The notes beneath the pieces were generated by a model. That model did no database searches, was not told the DNA's origin, and was given only the letters and a program-made list of their open reading frames with translations. From an uncultured Peptococcaceae bacterium (GTDB taxonomy: Bacteria > Bacillota > Desulfitobacteriia > Desulfitobacteriales > Syntrophobotulaceae): a stretch of 10,801 nucleotides of DNA. The stretch covers positions 1 through 10,801 of the forward strand of contig CALBJS010000150.1 in NCBI GenBank assembly GCA_937892995.1. The letters run 5' to 3'. Numbering within the stretch: the first letter of the stretch is position 1; each line of letters begins with the position of its first letter. A program made the translations under genes and the position numbers. Of the stretch, positions 1 to 6,800 are shown piece by piece.

Positions 1-53
1 AAAAACTTAAAAATCAGGTGCAAAAGTTATGAAAAAATTGATGGATAAATAGC

Positions 54-78
54 AAAAAACCGCTTGAATAAGCGGTTT
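54..78 (-). terminator. Rho-independent terminator of the tRNA-Gln/Leu operon
   Basis: A perfect 9-bp inverted repeat, AAACCGCTT (57-65) and AAGCGGTTT (70-78), has a 4-base loop. On the minus strand it is followed by a run of T residues (positions 59-54). It lies 13 bases past the CCA end of tRNA-Leu, as expected for the end of that operon. Confidence 0.88.
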
Positions 79-90
79 CCAGACAAATTA

Positions 91-175
91 TGGTGCGGAA
101 GAAGGGACTTGAACCCCCACGGTGTTACCCGCTGGAACCTAAATCCAGTGCGTCTGCCAGTTCCGCCACTCCCGC
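91..175 (-). tRNA. tRNA-Leu (anticodon TAG)
   Basis: The minus strand folds as a class II tRNA of 85 bases with encoded CCA (91-93). The acceptor stem GCGGGAG pairs with CTTCCGC. The anticodon stem CTGGA/TCCAG encloses the loop TTTAGGT, giving anticodon TAG, which reads CUA and related leucine codons. A long variable arm typical of tRNA-Leu and a normal T-arm (GGTTCAAGTCC) are present. It is the second gene of a two-tRNA operon behind tRNA-Gln and is followed by a terminator. Confidence 0.96.
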
Positions 176-224
176 ATGTTAATTATTTTTCTTTATAGAA
201 ACGTTATGGAAACATTAAAATAAA

Positions 225-299
225 TGGCTGGGGTAGATGGATTCGAACCACCGAATGTCGGAGTCAGAGTCCGATGCCTTACCGCTTGGCGATACCCCA
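225..299 (-). tRNA. tRNA-Gln (anticodon CTG)
   Basis: The minus strand gives a 75-base tRNA with encoded CCA (225-227). The acceptor stem TGGGGTA pairs with TACCCCA; the U1-A72 start is characteristic of tRNA-Gln. The anticodon stem TCGGA/TCCGA holds the loop CTCTGAC, so the anticodon is CTG (codon CAG). This is an extra isoacceptor: a TTG tRNA, not seen here, would normally cover both glutamine codons. It is the first gene of the operon with tRNA-Leu, 49 bases apart. Confidence 0.95.
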
Positions 300-330
300 A
301 AAGCTAATTTTGTTTATAAACGCAAAGCAT

Positions 331-359
331 ATTATACTGAATTCGTTTCGCCATGTCAA
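331..359 (-). promoter_or_regulatory. Sigma-A promoter of the tRNA-Gln/Leu operon
   Basis: On the minus strand a consensus -35 TTGACA (354-359) and a consensus -10 TATAAT (331-336) are separated by exactly 17 bases. The tRNA-Gln 5' end lies about 32 bases past the -10, a suitable distance for a short processed leader. Confidence 0.92.
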
Positions 360-489
360 ATATTTTTTCCAGAAGAACTTTTTAAATTTTTAGAGTTTTT
401 AACTTATTGAAAACAGCATCATTAAAATTTAAGGAGTCGTCACGATCCCATTCAAATGGTTAATTTGGACAAAGTCATAATTTCAGGCA

Positions 490-522
490 AGGAAGAGGGT
501 GCTTTAAAAACACCCTCTTCCT
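490..522 (-). terminator. Terminator-like hairpin after glcD
   Basis: A perfect 12-bp inverted repeat starts 11 bases past the glcD stop: AGGAAGAGGGTG (490-501) pairs with CACCCTCTTCCT (511-522) around a 9-base loop. The minus-strand tail (TTGCCTGAAATTATG) is only weakly U-rich. Termination is likely because of the stable stem and the position at the cluster end, but the poor U-tract leaves the mechanism open; it may also protect the mRNA 3' end. Confidence 0.6.
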
Positions 523-532
523 CGTTTGAATC

Positions 533-1912
533 TTACAGGTCGATAATTTTGGTTGGGTTAAATTGGTTATTGGGATCGAACGCTTTTTTAACCTTTTTGA
601 ATACCTCCATGGTTTGAGGACCAAATTCTTTCATGAGAAGAGGCTTCTTCACAAGGCCGATTCCGTGCTCACCACTTACTGTGCCCTCGAGAGCAATCGC
701 CATCTTACAGATCTCCACTTCGGCTTTATGGAGGAGTTCAACGTCCTCTTTATCCCTTTGATCATAAAGAATAAGCGGATGAAGATTGCCGTCACCGGCA
801 TGAGCCACTATTCCGATCGTTGCCCCAAAATCTTTCTTTACTTTTTCGATTCCGGCAATAGCTTGCGGGAATTTGCTCCGGGGAACGGTAATATCATTAA
901 TCCCATAGTTCGGTTTAATGCGGGCAACGGATCCGAAAGCAACGCGTCGGGCAAGCCAAATTTTGTCTACTTCAGCCGCCGAAGCAGCAACTCTAAATTC
1001 CTTCGCATCGTTTTTCTTACAGACTTCCCCAATCGTACTAACTTGCTCTTCCAGATCTCCCGGATAGCCGTCAACCTCAATGATAATAAGTGCTCCGGCA
1101 TCACGGGGATTCCCGGCATGGGCATAATCCTCAGTCGTATTGATAATCAGGTTATCCATCATTTCCAAGGTTGTCGGAATAATACCGGCGGCGACGATAT
1201 CGGCCACAGCCTGCGAACAATCTTCCGGAGTGTTAAAAATACCGAGCATAGTGCGTTTGGCTGCCGGAATCGGCAGAATACGGATAGCAGCCTTGGTAAT
1301 GAAACCAAGAGTACCTTCGGAGCCAACAAAGATCCTAGTCAGATCGTACATAGGCTCACTGGAGAAATCTTTGCCGCCGACCCAGATAACCTTGCCGCTT
1401 GGAAGAACGACTTCCAAACCATAAATGAAGTCACGCGTAACCCCATATTTAAAGCATTTAGGTCCGCCGGAACTCTCACCCAGATTACCGCCCAGGGTTG
1501 AAGCTTTCCAGGAGGCCGGATCGGGTGGATAATAATAGCCGTATTTACCGAGGGTTTCCTGAATATCCCAGTTAACAACACCCGGCTCTACAATGGCTAC
1601 ATAGTTTTCCAGATCGATCTCTAATATTTTATTCATACGGGCGAAGTTCATAACCAGACTACCTTCAGTCGGAAGGGTTCCTCCGGCAACATTGGTTCCT
1701 GCTCCGCGGGGAACTAAGGCTATCCCCTGCTCACGGCAAAAGTTAACAACTTCAACGACTTCTTGGGCTGTTTTAGGGAAAACGATGCCTACATGTGAGC
1801 CCTCTAACATTGTGCCATCATAGCCATAAGCATACATACCAATCTTGCTGGTGATGACATCCTTTTCGCCCAAGATACTTTTCAACTTATTTATAGCACT
1901 TTGGCTTAACAT
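533..1912 (-). CDS. glcD: FAD-linked 2-hydroxyacid oxidase/dehydrogenase, GlcD type
   Basis: A 459-residue cytoplasmic flavoprotein of the glycolate oxidase GlcD/D-lactate dehydrogenase family, which oxidises a 2-hydroxy acid to the 2-oxo acid. The N-terminal FAD-binding domain has the pyrophosphate loop PRGAGTN (68-74), the STLGGNLGESSGGP segment (138-151) and GSEGTLG. The C-terminal FAD-oxidase domain has HAGDGNLHP (His371, His378) and GEHGIG (Glu415), matching the metal-binding His/His/Glu of D-2-hydroxyglutarate dehydrogenase, so it looks catalytically intact. The ATG follows AGGAGG by 7 bases. It is the last gene of the glc set, 28 bases after the degenerate paralogue, and has the usual length for the family. 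Substrate (glycolate, D-lactate, glycerate or another) cannot be told from sequence. Confidence 0.9.
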   Translation of the reverse strand: MLSQSAINKLKSILGEKDVITSKIGMYAYGYDGTMLEGSHVGIVFPKTAQEVVEVVNFCREQGIALVPRGAGTNVAGGTLPTEGSLVMNFARMNKILEIDLENYVAIVEPGVVNWDIQETLGKYGYYYPPDPASWKASTLGGNLGESSGGPKCFKYGVTRDFIYGLEVVLPSGKVIWVGGKDFSSEPMYDLTRIFVGSEGTLGFITKAAIRILPIPAAKRTMLGIFNTPEDCSQAVADIVAAGIIPTTLEMMDNLIINTTEDYAHAGNPRDAGALIIIEVDGYPGDLEEQVSTIGEVCKKNDAKEFRVAASAAEVDKIWLARRVAFGSVARIKPNYGINDITVPRSKFPQAIAGIEKVKKDFGATIGIVAHAGDGNLHPLILYDQRDKEDVELLHKAEVEICKMAIALEGTVSGEHGIGLVKKPLLMKEFGPQTMEVFKKVKKAFDPNNQFNPTKIIDL

Positions 1913-1940
1913 TTCTTGCCCTCCTTTTCAAACAGATTTC

Positions 1941-3215
1941 CTAAAATTTAATTCCAGGTGCCATAATCCCCTTGGGGTCAAACTGGCTGCGGATGGAATT
2001 AAGAACACGGGAGAGTTCTTCAAGCATTTCATTATCATTATAAGCTTGGCAGCGGAGCTGGCTTCCCAGAAGACCGCTGACATTGCCGCCCAGACCCATA
2101 GCCATCTTATTGATTGCTACGGCATCAACTTCCGCATTCTTAGTAAATACCGTGATCTTTCCGTTTAAGCCTTCAACCAGTACTCCCGGATTTTCTTCCA
2201 AGTTTCCTACAATACCGGCTAGGCTGTTAAGAGCCGTTCCGACTTTGGCAGCACCAACAGTAAATTTAACCTTATTCTCTTCCAGATTAATTTTTTCGCG
2301 AACTTTGAGCCATTTGGCCCAGAGCTCATCATATTCCGCTTTGTCTTCCACAATTTTGGTAGAGGTTGCACCGGCAATTTTCAGTTCAGCTTCAATTTCT
2401 GTCGCATATTGAGCGGTGGAAACAGAGAAACCTTCAAGGTCAATCAAAGCCAAAGCACCTTTTGATTCCATTACCTCACTACCCATGGCTTTACATAGGG
2501 CATTCATCCGCGTAGGAAAGATTTTGCGTTTTTGAATTGCTTTAAAAGCCGTAGCAGCAGCGTTCAATGAAGGCATATCGGCAATCACAGCCCGGCAGGT
2601 CTTTGGCTTCGGCAATAATTTCACCAGAATCCTGGTGACAATACCCAAGGTAGCCCGAGTGCCTACAATAAAATGGATCATGTCGTAGCCGGAAACACAT
2701 TTAATACATTTGGTACCAATTTTATATATTTCCCCTGTGGGAAGTACTGATTCATAAGCAAGAATAAAAGTCCTGGTAGGCAAATAATTGAAGGATTTAG
2801 TGTCAACATCTCCAATCCCAAAACAGCCGCCTATAGAACCGGTTGATACTGCATAGGGCTCCGGTGGAAAATATAAATTCTCGGCATAAATCTTTTCGAC
2901 AAATTCCTGGTGATTCATACCGGCTTGTACCCAGCAAGTCAGGTTTTCAGGATCGACTTCTTCGATCTGATTCATTCTGGACATAACAACGGCAATACCG
3001 CCCTTTAAGCCTTTGGTTTCGACTACTTTACCGCCGACGTTTACCTTAATACCAGCGTCATATGCAGCTTTGACGATGCCAGCAACATCCTCGGTAGAAC
3101 CGGGAAAGACAACAGCTGCCGGTTGCTCTTTTCCTCTTAAATATTGAGACATGTCGGCAGTCACAACATACTCATCGCCGACAATGCCTTTAAGTTTTGC
3201 AACAATATCGCTCAT
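1941..3215 (-). CDS. FAD-binding oxidoreductase paralogue with degenerate active site (GlcE position)
   Basis: A 424-residue protein aligning along its length with the neighbouring GlcD-type enzyme: compare STGSIGGCFGIGDVD (124-138), GTRATLG and the family-typical C-terminal end FDPKGIMAPG. It occupies the GlcE position between GlcF- and GlcD-type genes but is longer than usual GlcE proteins (about 350 residues). The FAD pyrophosphate loop PRGAGT is replaced by NVGGKVVETKG (59-69). The metal motif HxxDGNxH is replaced by EGLNGKITVFT, and GEHGIG by GLLGSQ. I infer a structural or electron-transfer subunit rather than an independent oxidase. The ATG at 3215 is chosen over an in-frame GTG at 3254 because only the former has a Shine-Dalgarno (AAGGAAGG); the GTG version would add 13 residues. 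Confidence 0.82.
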   Translation of the reverse strand: MSDIVAKLKGIVGDEYVVTADMSQYLRGKEQPAAVVFPGSTEDVAGIVKAAYDAGIKVNVGGKVVETKGLKGGIAVVMSRMNQIEEVDPENLTCWVQAGMNHQEFVEKIYAENLYFPPEPYAVSTGSIGGCFGIGDVDTKSFNYLPTRTFILAYESVLPTGEIYKIGTKCIKCVSGYDMIHFIVGTRATLGIVTRILVKLLPKPKTCRAVIADMPSLNAAATAFKAIQKRKIFPTRMNALCKAMGSEVMESKGALALIDLEGFSVSTAQYATEIEAELKIAGATSTKIVEDKAEYDELWAKWLKVREKINLEENKVKFTVGAAKVGTALNSLAGIVGNLEENPGVLVEGLNGKITVFTKNAEVDAVAINKMAMGLGGNVSGLLGSQLRCQAYNDNEMLEELSRVLNSIRSQFDPKGIMAPGIKF

Positions 3216-3283
3216 TACTACCCGCCCTTCCTTAAGATTAAATAAAAAATTCACAAATAAAAGTTCAAATATTAATTCCGAAT

Positions 3284-3337
3284 CTGTCCGACCATCTGGT
3301 CAGACCAATTTTCACCGTAAATGGTCAGACCGTTTAC
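3284..3337. promoter_or_regulatory. Cluster of TGGTCAGACC operators (FadR/GntR type)
   Basis: In the 128-bp gap between glcF and the GlcE-position gene, TGGTCAGACC occurs twice in direct orientation (3297-3306 and 3322-3331), 25 bp apart. The first is part of a perfect 11-bp palindrome TGGTCAGACCA (3297-3307). The second sits in a 21-bp palindrome with one mismatched pair (3317-3337). A degenerate third site, TGTCCGACCA (3285-3294), directly precedes the first. TGGT-N3-ACCA is the usual core of FadR-subfamily GntR operators (FadR, PdhR, LldR/LutR), several of which control lactate or glycolate oxidation. No GntR gene lies in the window, and I see no convincing promoter beside the sites. Confidence 0.62.
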
Positions 3338-3343
3338 CAATAT

Positions 3344-4585
3344 TTAGTCCTCTAATGCCGAAGCAAGAACATCTGCAACGTGTTTGATTTCAATTTTGGA
3401 ACCCTTAAGTTTAAGTCCGCTATTAATCTTCAACATGCATGCCGGACAACTAGTGGCCACAACATCAGCACCGGTGTCAATAATGTTTTGAGCCTTATCG
3501 GCAGTGATTTCTGAAGATAATTCAGGATAAAAGGCCTGTACAAGACCGGCTGCACCGCAGCATCTATTGGCTTCAAACATCTCGACATACTTAACTCTCG
3601 GAACACTCTTCAGAAGATTGCGAGGTTGTACGGTAATATTGTTATAACGAACCATATGACAAGGATCATGATAAGTAACAGTTACAGGTGAGTCGTTCTG
3701 GAGTTTACTTGAGGTATCAAGCTCTTTAGATACGTATTCGGAGAATTCATAACATTTGGCAGCAAATTGTTCAACCTTAGGTAAGAAGGCAGGATCATCA
3801 TGGAACAATTCCACCATTTCCTTCTTGAGCATAGAAGCACAAGAAGCACAAGCAGTAACAATAGTATCATATTTTCCGAAAGCATTAATAACCTTCTTGG
3901 CCTGGGCTTTTGCCGTCTCAAAGTCGCCATAGACGTACTGTGGCAAACCACAACAAGGTTGCTCTCTGGGTACGACTACTTCTACATCATTCTTAGTCAA
4001 GACCTTGACCACAGAATGAGCTGTTTCAACCAGAGAATGGTTCATGAAACAACCAACATAGAAGGCCACTTTCTTCTTAGGATTGGGAACCGTGATAACC
4101 TCCGGAACTTGCTTGACAAACGGAACTTTGGATGCAGGCATGGTCAGAATGTCAATACCGCGGTAGAATTGCATACCGCTAGCCAGTCCATTGAGCATTT
4201 TCTTACCGGTTCCTGCAAAAAAGCTGAAACCAAATTGCAATCTTCCGGGTTTGGTGAGACTTTTTAAGACCAAAGACTTCGCGAAAGGTTTAATACCTTT
4301 CCTCAGTTTGAGATCGCGGCGGGCAGCTAAGACCAGTTCATGCCCTTTTACACCGCTAGGGCAGGCTACTGCACACTCACCGCAAAGCAGACAACTGTTG
4401 ATGACATCCTCGTAGTCCTTGTCGGCTTCGATTTTGCCGTCAGCAAGAGCTTTGATCAGCTGAACCCTACCTCTGGAAACCATGTATTCGGCTCCGTCTT
4501 TCTTGTAGGTCTTGCAGGCACCGTGACAGAAACCACATTTACCGCACGTGTTCAGCATTTCATAAACTTCTGCCAAAACCCCCAC
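3344..4585 (-). CDS. glcF: Iron-sulfur subunit of glycolate/lactate oxidase, GlcF type
   Basis: A 413-residue electron-transfer subunit. Two 4Fe-4S motifs lie near the N-terminus: CGKCGFCHGAC (Cys14, 17, 20, 24) and CLLCGECAVACP (Cys65, 68, 71, 75). Two cysteine-rich CCG domains follow, marked by VGCF...QPCCGLPQ and by HDPCH...NRCCGAAG...SCPAC. This is the GlcF/heterodisulfide-reductase-D/LutA-like arrangement that passes electrons from the flavoprotein to a membrane or soluble acceptor. The start is GTG at 4585, preceded by AAGGGGG at 7 bases. It is the first gene of the glc set. The 128-bp gap to the next gene holds repeated operators, so it may be expressed partly separately from the two flavoproteins. 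Confidence 0.9.
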   Translation of the reverse strand: MGVLAEVYEMLNTCGKCGFCHGACKTYKKDGAEYMVSRGRVQLIKALADGKIEADKDYEDVINSCLLCGECAVACPSGVKGHELVLAARRDLKLRKGIKPFAKSLVLKSLTKPGRLQFGFSFFAGTGKKMLNGLASGMQFYRGIDILTMPASKVPFVKQVPEVITVPNPKKKVAFYVGCFMNHSLVETAHSVVKVLTKNDVEVVVPREQPCCGLPQYVYGDFETAKAQAKKVINAFGKYDTIVTACASCASMLKKEMVELFHDDPAFLPKVEQFAAKCYEFSEYVSKELDTSSKLQNDSPVTVTYHDPCHMVRYNNITVQPRNLLKSVPRVKYVEMFEANRCCGAAGLVQAFYPELSSEITADKAQNIIDTGADVVATSCPACMLKINSGLKLKGSKIEIKHVADVLASALED

Positions 4586-4643
4586 TTTAATTCCCCCTTC
4601 ACGCCCAGGCCAATTTAAGTCTAGGCAAAATATTTTAAATATT

Positions 4644-4671
4644 GTAACATTGTTACCTACAGTATATTATA
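4644..4671 (-). promoter_or_regulatory. Possible glcF promoter -10 with palindrome at the start site
   Basis: Upstream of glcF the minus strand carries a consensus -10 TATAAT (4666-4671), but the -35 at 17 bp is poor (TATGAA). Just downstream, where a transcript would start, lies the palindrome GTAACATTGTTAC (4644-4656), a plausible repressor site. A further GTTAC copy is at 4674-4678 on the plus strand. The missing -35 suggests dependence on an activator, or no promoter at all. Confidence 0.35.
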
Positions 4672-4786
4672 TCGTTACTTTTAGAACTTTCATAGTATTT
4701 GTTATATTATTCTTCATATAAGTTTCGGAAATTTTTAAAAATAACAATAATCACCTACCTTTTTCTTCTTTTTCTCCTACTTCTCC

Positions 4787-5686
4787 CTATTTTCTTTTGT
4801 TTTTCACCACCTCTACTTTTGTTAAACCTTCTAAGACTTTTACCACGGCAGACATATCTTCGCTACCCAATCCCAAAGAGGCTGCTTCCCGGCCGATCTG
4901 ATGAGCTAAGGAACCCAGAAGAAGTCTAACCCCCTGATCTAAAGCCAAATCTTCAGCTAAGCCCATATCCTTATTAAGCATATCTAAGGTAAAGGCCGGT
5001 CTAAAATTCCTTTCTAAGACAAAATTCGGCAAATTACGCCTAAGCATAGAGCTGTCTCCGGTTGCCTTCGATAAAATATCGAAAACCTGTTGGGAATCTA
5101 ATCCGCTTTTCACCGCCAAAACAAAAGCCTCAGCTAAAGCAGCATTAGTTATTCCTACCAGAAGATTATTGACTAGTTTCATAACATTGCCGCTCCCTGA
5201 AGGCCCAAGGTAAAAAATACTTGTTCCCAAAACATCCAGCAGGGGGGCTATCTTTTCAAAATCACCTTTCCTGCCGCCAACCATGATGCTTAAACTGCCT
5301 TGCTCCGCACCTGTAACCCCTCCGCTAACCGGGGCATCAAGAAATCCGATCCCTTTCTCTCGACAGAGTTCGCCCATACGACGAGAGTCCTGGGGACTGA
5401 TAGTACTGTGATCAACAATATAAGTACCTTCTCGAAGGGTGGTAAGCAGTCCATCCTTGCCCGTTAAAGTCCTTACTACATCCTGTCCGATAGGTAAACA
5501 GAGGAAAACGACTTCTGCTTCCTTTCCTACTTGAGCAGGAGAACCGGCTGCAACCGCCCCTATCCCTTCAAGCTCTGTCACCGCCTTAGTGCTTCGGTTA
5601 TATACCGTTAATTCATGCCCGGCTTTTAGAAGATTTTTAGCCATAGGCTTACCCATTTTACCGAGCCCGATAAATCCTAATTTCAT
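4787..5686 (-). CDS. garR: Beta-hydroxyacid dehydrogenase (tartronate semialdehyde / 3-hydroxyisobutyrate reductase family)
   Basis: A 299-residue NAD(P)-dependent soluble enzyme of normal family length. It has the N-terminal Rossmann motif GFIGLGKMG (4-12), the substrate-binding DAPVSGG (117-123), and the catalytic lysine in GNVMKLVNN (Lys170, with Asn174). The C-terminal helical domain ends in the family-like pattern SEDMSAVVK. Members interconvert a hydroxy acid and its semialdehyde: tartronate semialdehyde to glycerate, 3-hydroxyisobutyrate, 4-hydroxybutyrate or sulfolactaldehyde. Which one applies here is not resolved by these motifs. AAGGAG lies just before the ATG. It follows the transketolase genes after 180 bp and precedes glcF by about 200 bp, so co-transcription is possible but not certain. 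The last codons and the downstream stretch form an almost pure purine tract on the minus strand. Confidence 0.85.
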   Translation of the reverse strand: MKLGFIGLGKMGKPMAKNLLKAGHELTVYNRSTKAVTELEGIGAVAAGSPAQVGKEAEVVFLCLPIGQDVVRTLTGKDGLLTTLREGTYIVDHSTISPQDSRRMGELCREKGIGFLDAPVSGGVTGAEQGSLSIMVGGRKGDFEKIAPLLDVLGTSIFYLGPSGSGNVMKLVNNLLVGITNAALAEAFVLAVKSGLDSQQVFDILSKATGDSSMLRRNLPNFVLERNFRPAFTLDMLNKDMGLAEDLALDQGVRLLLGSLAHQIGREAASLGLGSEDMSAVVKVLEGLTKVEVVKNKRK

Positions 5687-5731
5687 AACAATCTCCTTAG
5701 TAACTTTTGAATGATTTTCCGTCTTATTTTA

Positions 5732-5760
5732 ATGTTATTATTATTTAGTAGATAATGCAA
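5732..5760 (-). promoter_or_regulatory. Weak candidate promoter for the beta-hydroxyacid dehydrogenase gene
   Basis: The minus strand has TTGCAT (5755-5760), 17 bases, then TAACAT (5732-5737), about 45 bases before the start codon. The match to consensus is only moderate. The gap contains no strong terminator from the transketolase operon, only a 4-bp GGCT/AGCC stem near 5840-5860, so read-through is an alternative. Confidence 0.3.
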
Positions 5761-5866
5761 GAGTAAAATATTATTTTTTAAAATCTTCAAAACCTTCGGA
5801 AAGTTTACTTGCATATAAATAACTTAAAATACCTTAAAATATGTGGCTCAGAAACAGCCCAAATTA

Positions 5867-6799
5867 CTACTTGAGGATAATCACATCCCGAACCGCCTCT
5901 CTAATTTTCTCGACCGTTAAGCCAAGTACTTCATGAATCTCATCATAAGTACCACAGACTCCGAATCTGTCGGGTGAACCCACTATCCTCATGGGAACAG
6001 GCATCGCAGTGGCCAAATACTCCGCCACCGCCGAGCCTAATCCACCAATGACGGTATGTTCTTCCGCTGTGACCACTGCCCCGGTCTTTTCTATAGATTT
6101 TAGAATACTCTCCTTATCCAAGGGCTTAATAGTATGCATGTTGATCACTTCCGCATTTAATCCTTCCCTAGAGAGTGCGGCAGCCGCCGAGAGTGCTTTC
6201 GAGACCATTACTCCACAAGCAATGATAGTGACATCTTTCCCCTCACGGAGTATATTGGCCTTACCGATAACAAATTCATCATCTTCTTTAGTCACTACAG
6301 GGATAGGAATTCTCCCAACCCTCATGTAAGCAGGTCCGACATGCTCGGCTAAAGCTTTGACAGCTTTCTTAACTTCAATTCCGTCTACGGGCTCTATCAC
6401 GGTCATCCCGGGGAAAGCCCTGGTCAAAGCAATATCTTCTAAAGGCAGATGGGTAGGTCCATCTTTTCCTGAAGAAGCTCCTATATTATGACCGATAATC
6501 TTCACGTTCTGCTTAGCATAACAAACTGAAATCCTGATCTGTTCCCAACCATTACCCAAAAGGAAATTAGCATAAGCATTAACAAAAGGAATTTTGCCGG
6601 CTACAGCAAAACCCGCACCGGTACCGATGATATCGGATTCTGCTATGCCTAAATCAAAGAATCTCTCCGGAAAAGCTTCCTTAAATAAGATAGTCATAGA
6701 GGCTTTGGCTACATCAGCATCCAAAACCACCACATCTTCATTTTCTTGACCTAATTCGACTAGAGCTTGACCATAGGCTAGACGTGGGGCAATCATCAT
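5867..6799 (-). CDS. Transketolase, C-terminal subunit (pyrimidine-binding and C-terminal domains)
   Basis: A 310-residue partner of the following N-terminal subunit; together they match the arrangement of a full transketolase minus linker. The Pyr domain contains LDADV (26-30) and GIAESDIIG (51-59). Glu54 corresponds to the glutamate that activates the thiamine ring; single-chain enzymes commonly read GIAEQNM here. SSGKDGPTHLPLEDIALTR follows, and the transketolase C-terminal domain begins near residue 180. Its ATG at 6799 lies one base past the stop of the N-terminal subunit gene, so the two are translationally coupled. The Shine-Dalgarno AAGGAG is within the end of the upstream gene. A second ATG directly follows the first. 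The sugar substrate is undetermined; related split enzymes serve general pentose phosphate metabolism as well as apiose and sulfosugar pathways. Confidence 0.93.
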   Translation of the reverse strand: MMIAPRLAYGQALVELGQENEDVVVLDADVAKASMTILFKEAFPERFFDLGIAESDIIGTGAGFAVAGKIPFVNAYANFLLGNGWEQIRISVCYAKQNVKIIGHNIGASSGKDGPTHLPLEDIALTRAFPGMTVIEPVDGIEVKKAVKALAEHVGPAYMRVGRIPIPVVTKEDDEFVIGKANILREGKDVTIIACGVMVSKALSAAAALSREGLNAEVINMHTIKPLDKESILKSIEKTGAVVTAEEHTVIGGLGSAVAEYLATAMPVPMRIVGSPDRFGVCGTYDEIHEVLGLTVEKIREAVRDVIILK

Positions 6800-6800
6800 C

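Noticed and set aside
563..1501. Long plus-strand open frame opposite glcD
   Set aside because: It lies entirely antisense to a clear GlcD gene, has no ribosome binding site or recognisable domain, and is explained by codon structure of the real gene.
3216..3254. GTG at 3254 as start of the GlcE-position gene
   Set aside because: No ribosome binding site precedes it, and the extra 13 residues are encoded by the AT-rich leader and the Shine-Dalgarno itself.
3800..4267. Plus-strand open frame opposite glcF
   Set aside because: It is a shadow of the conserved iron-sulfur subunit, with low-complexity translation and no start signal.
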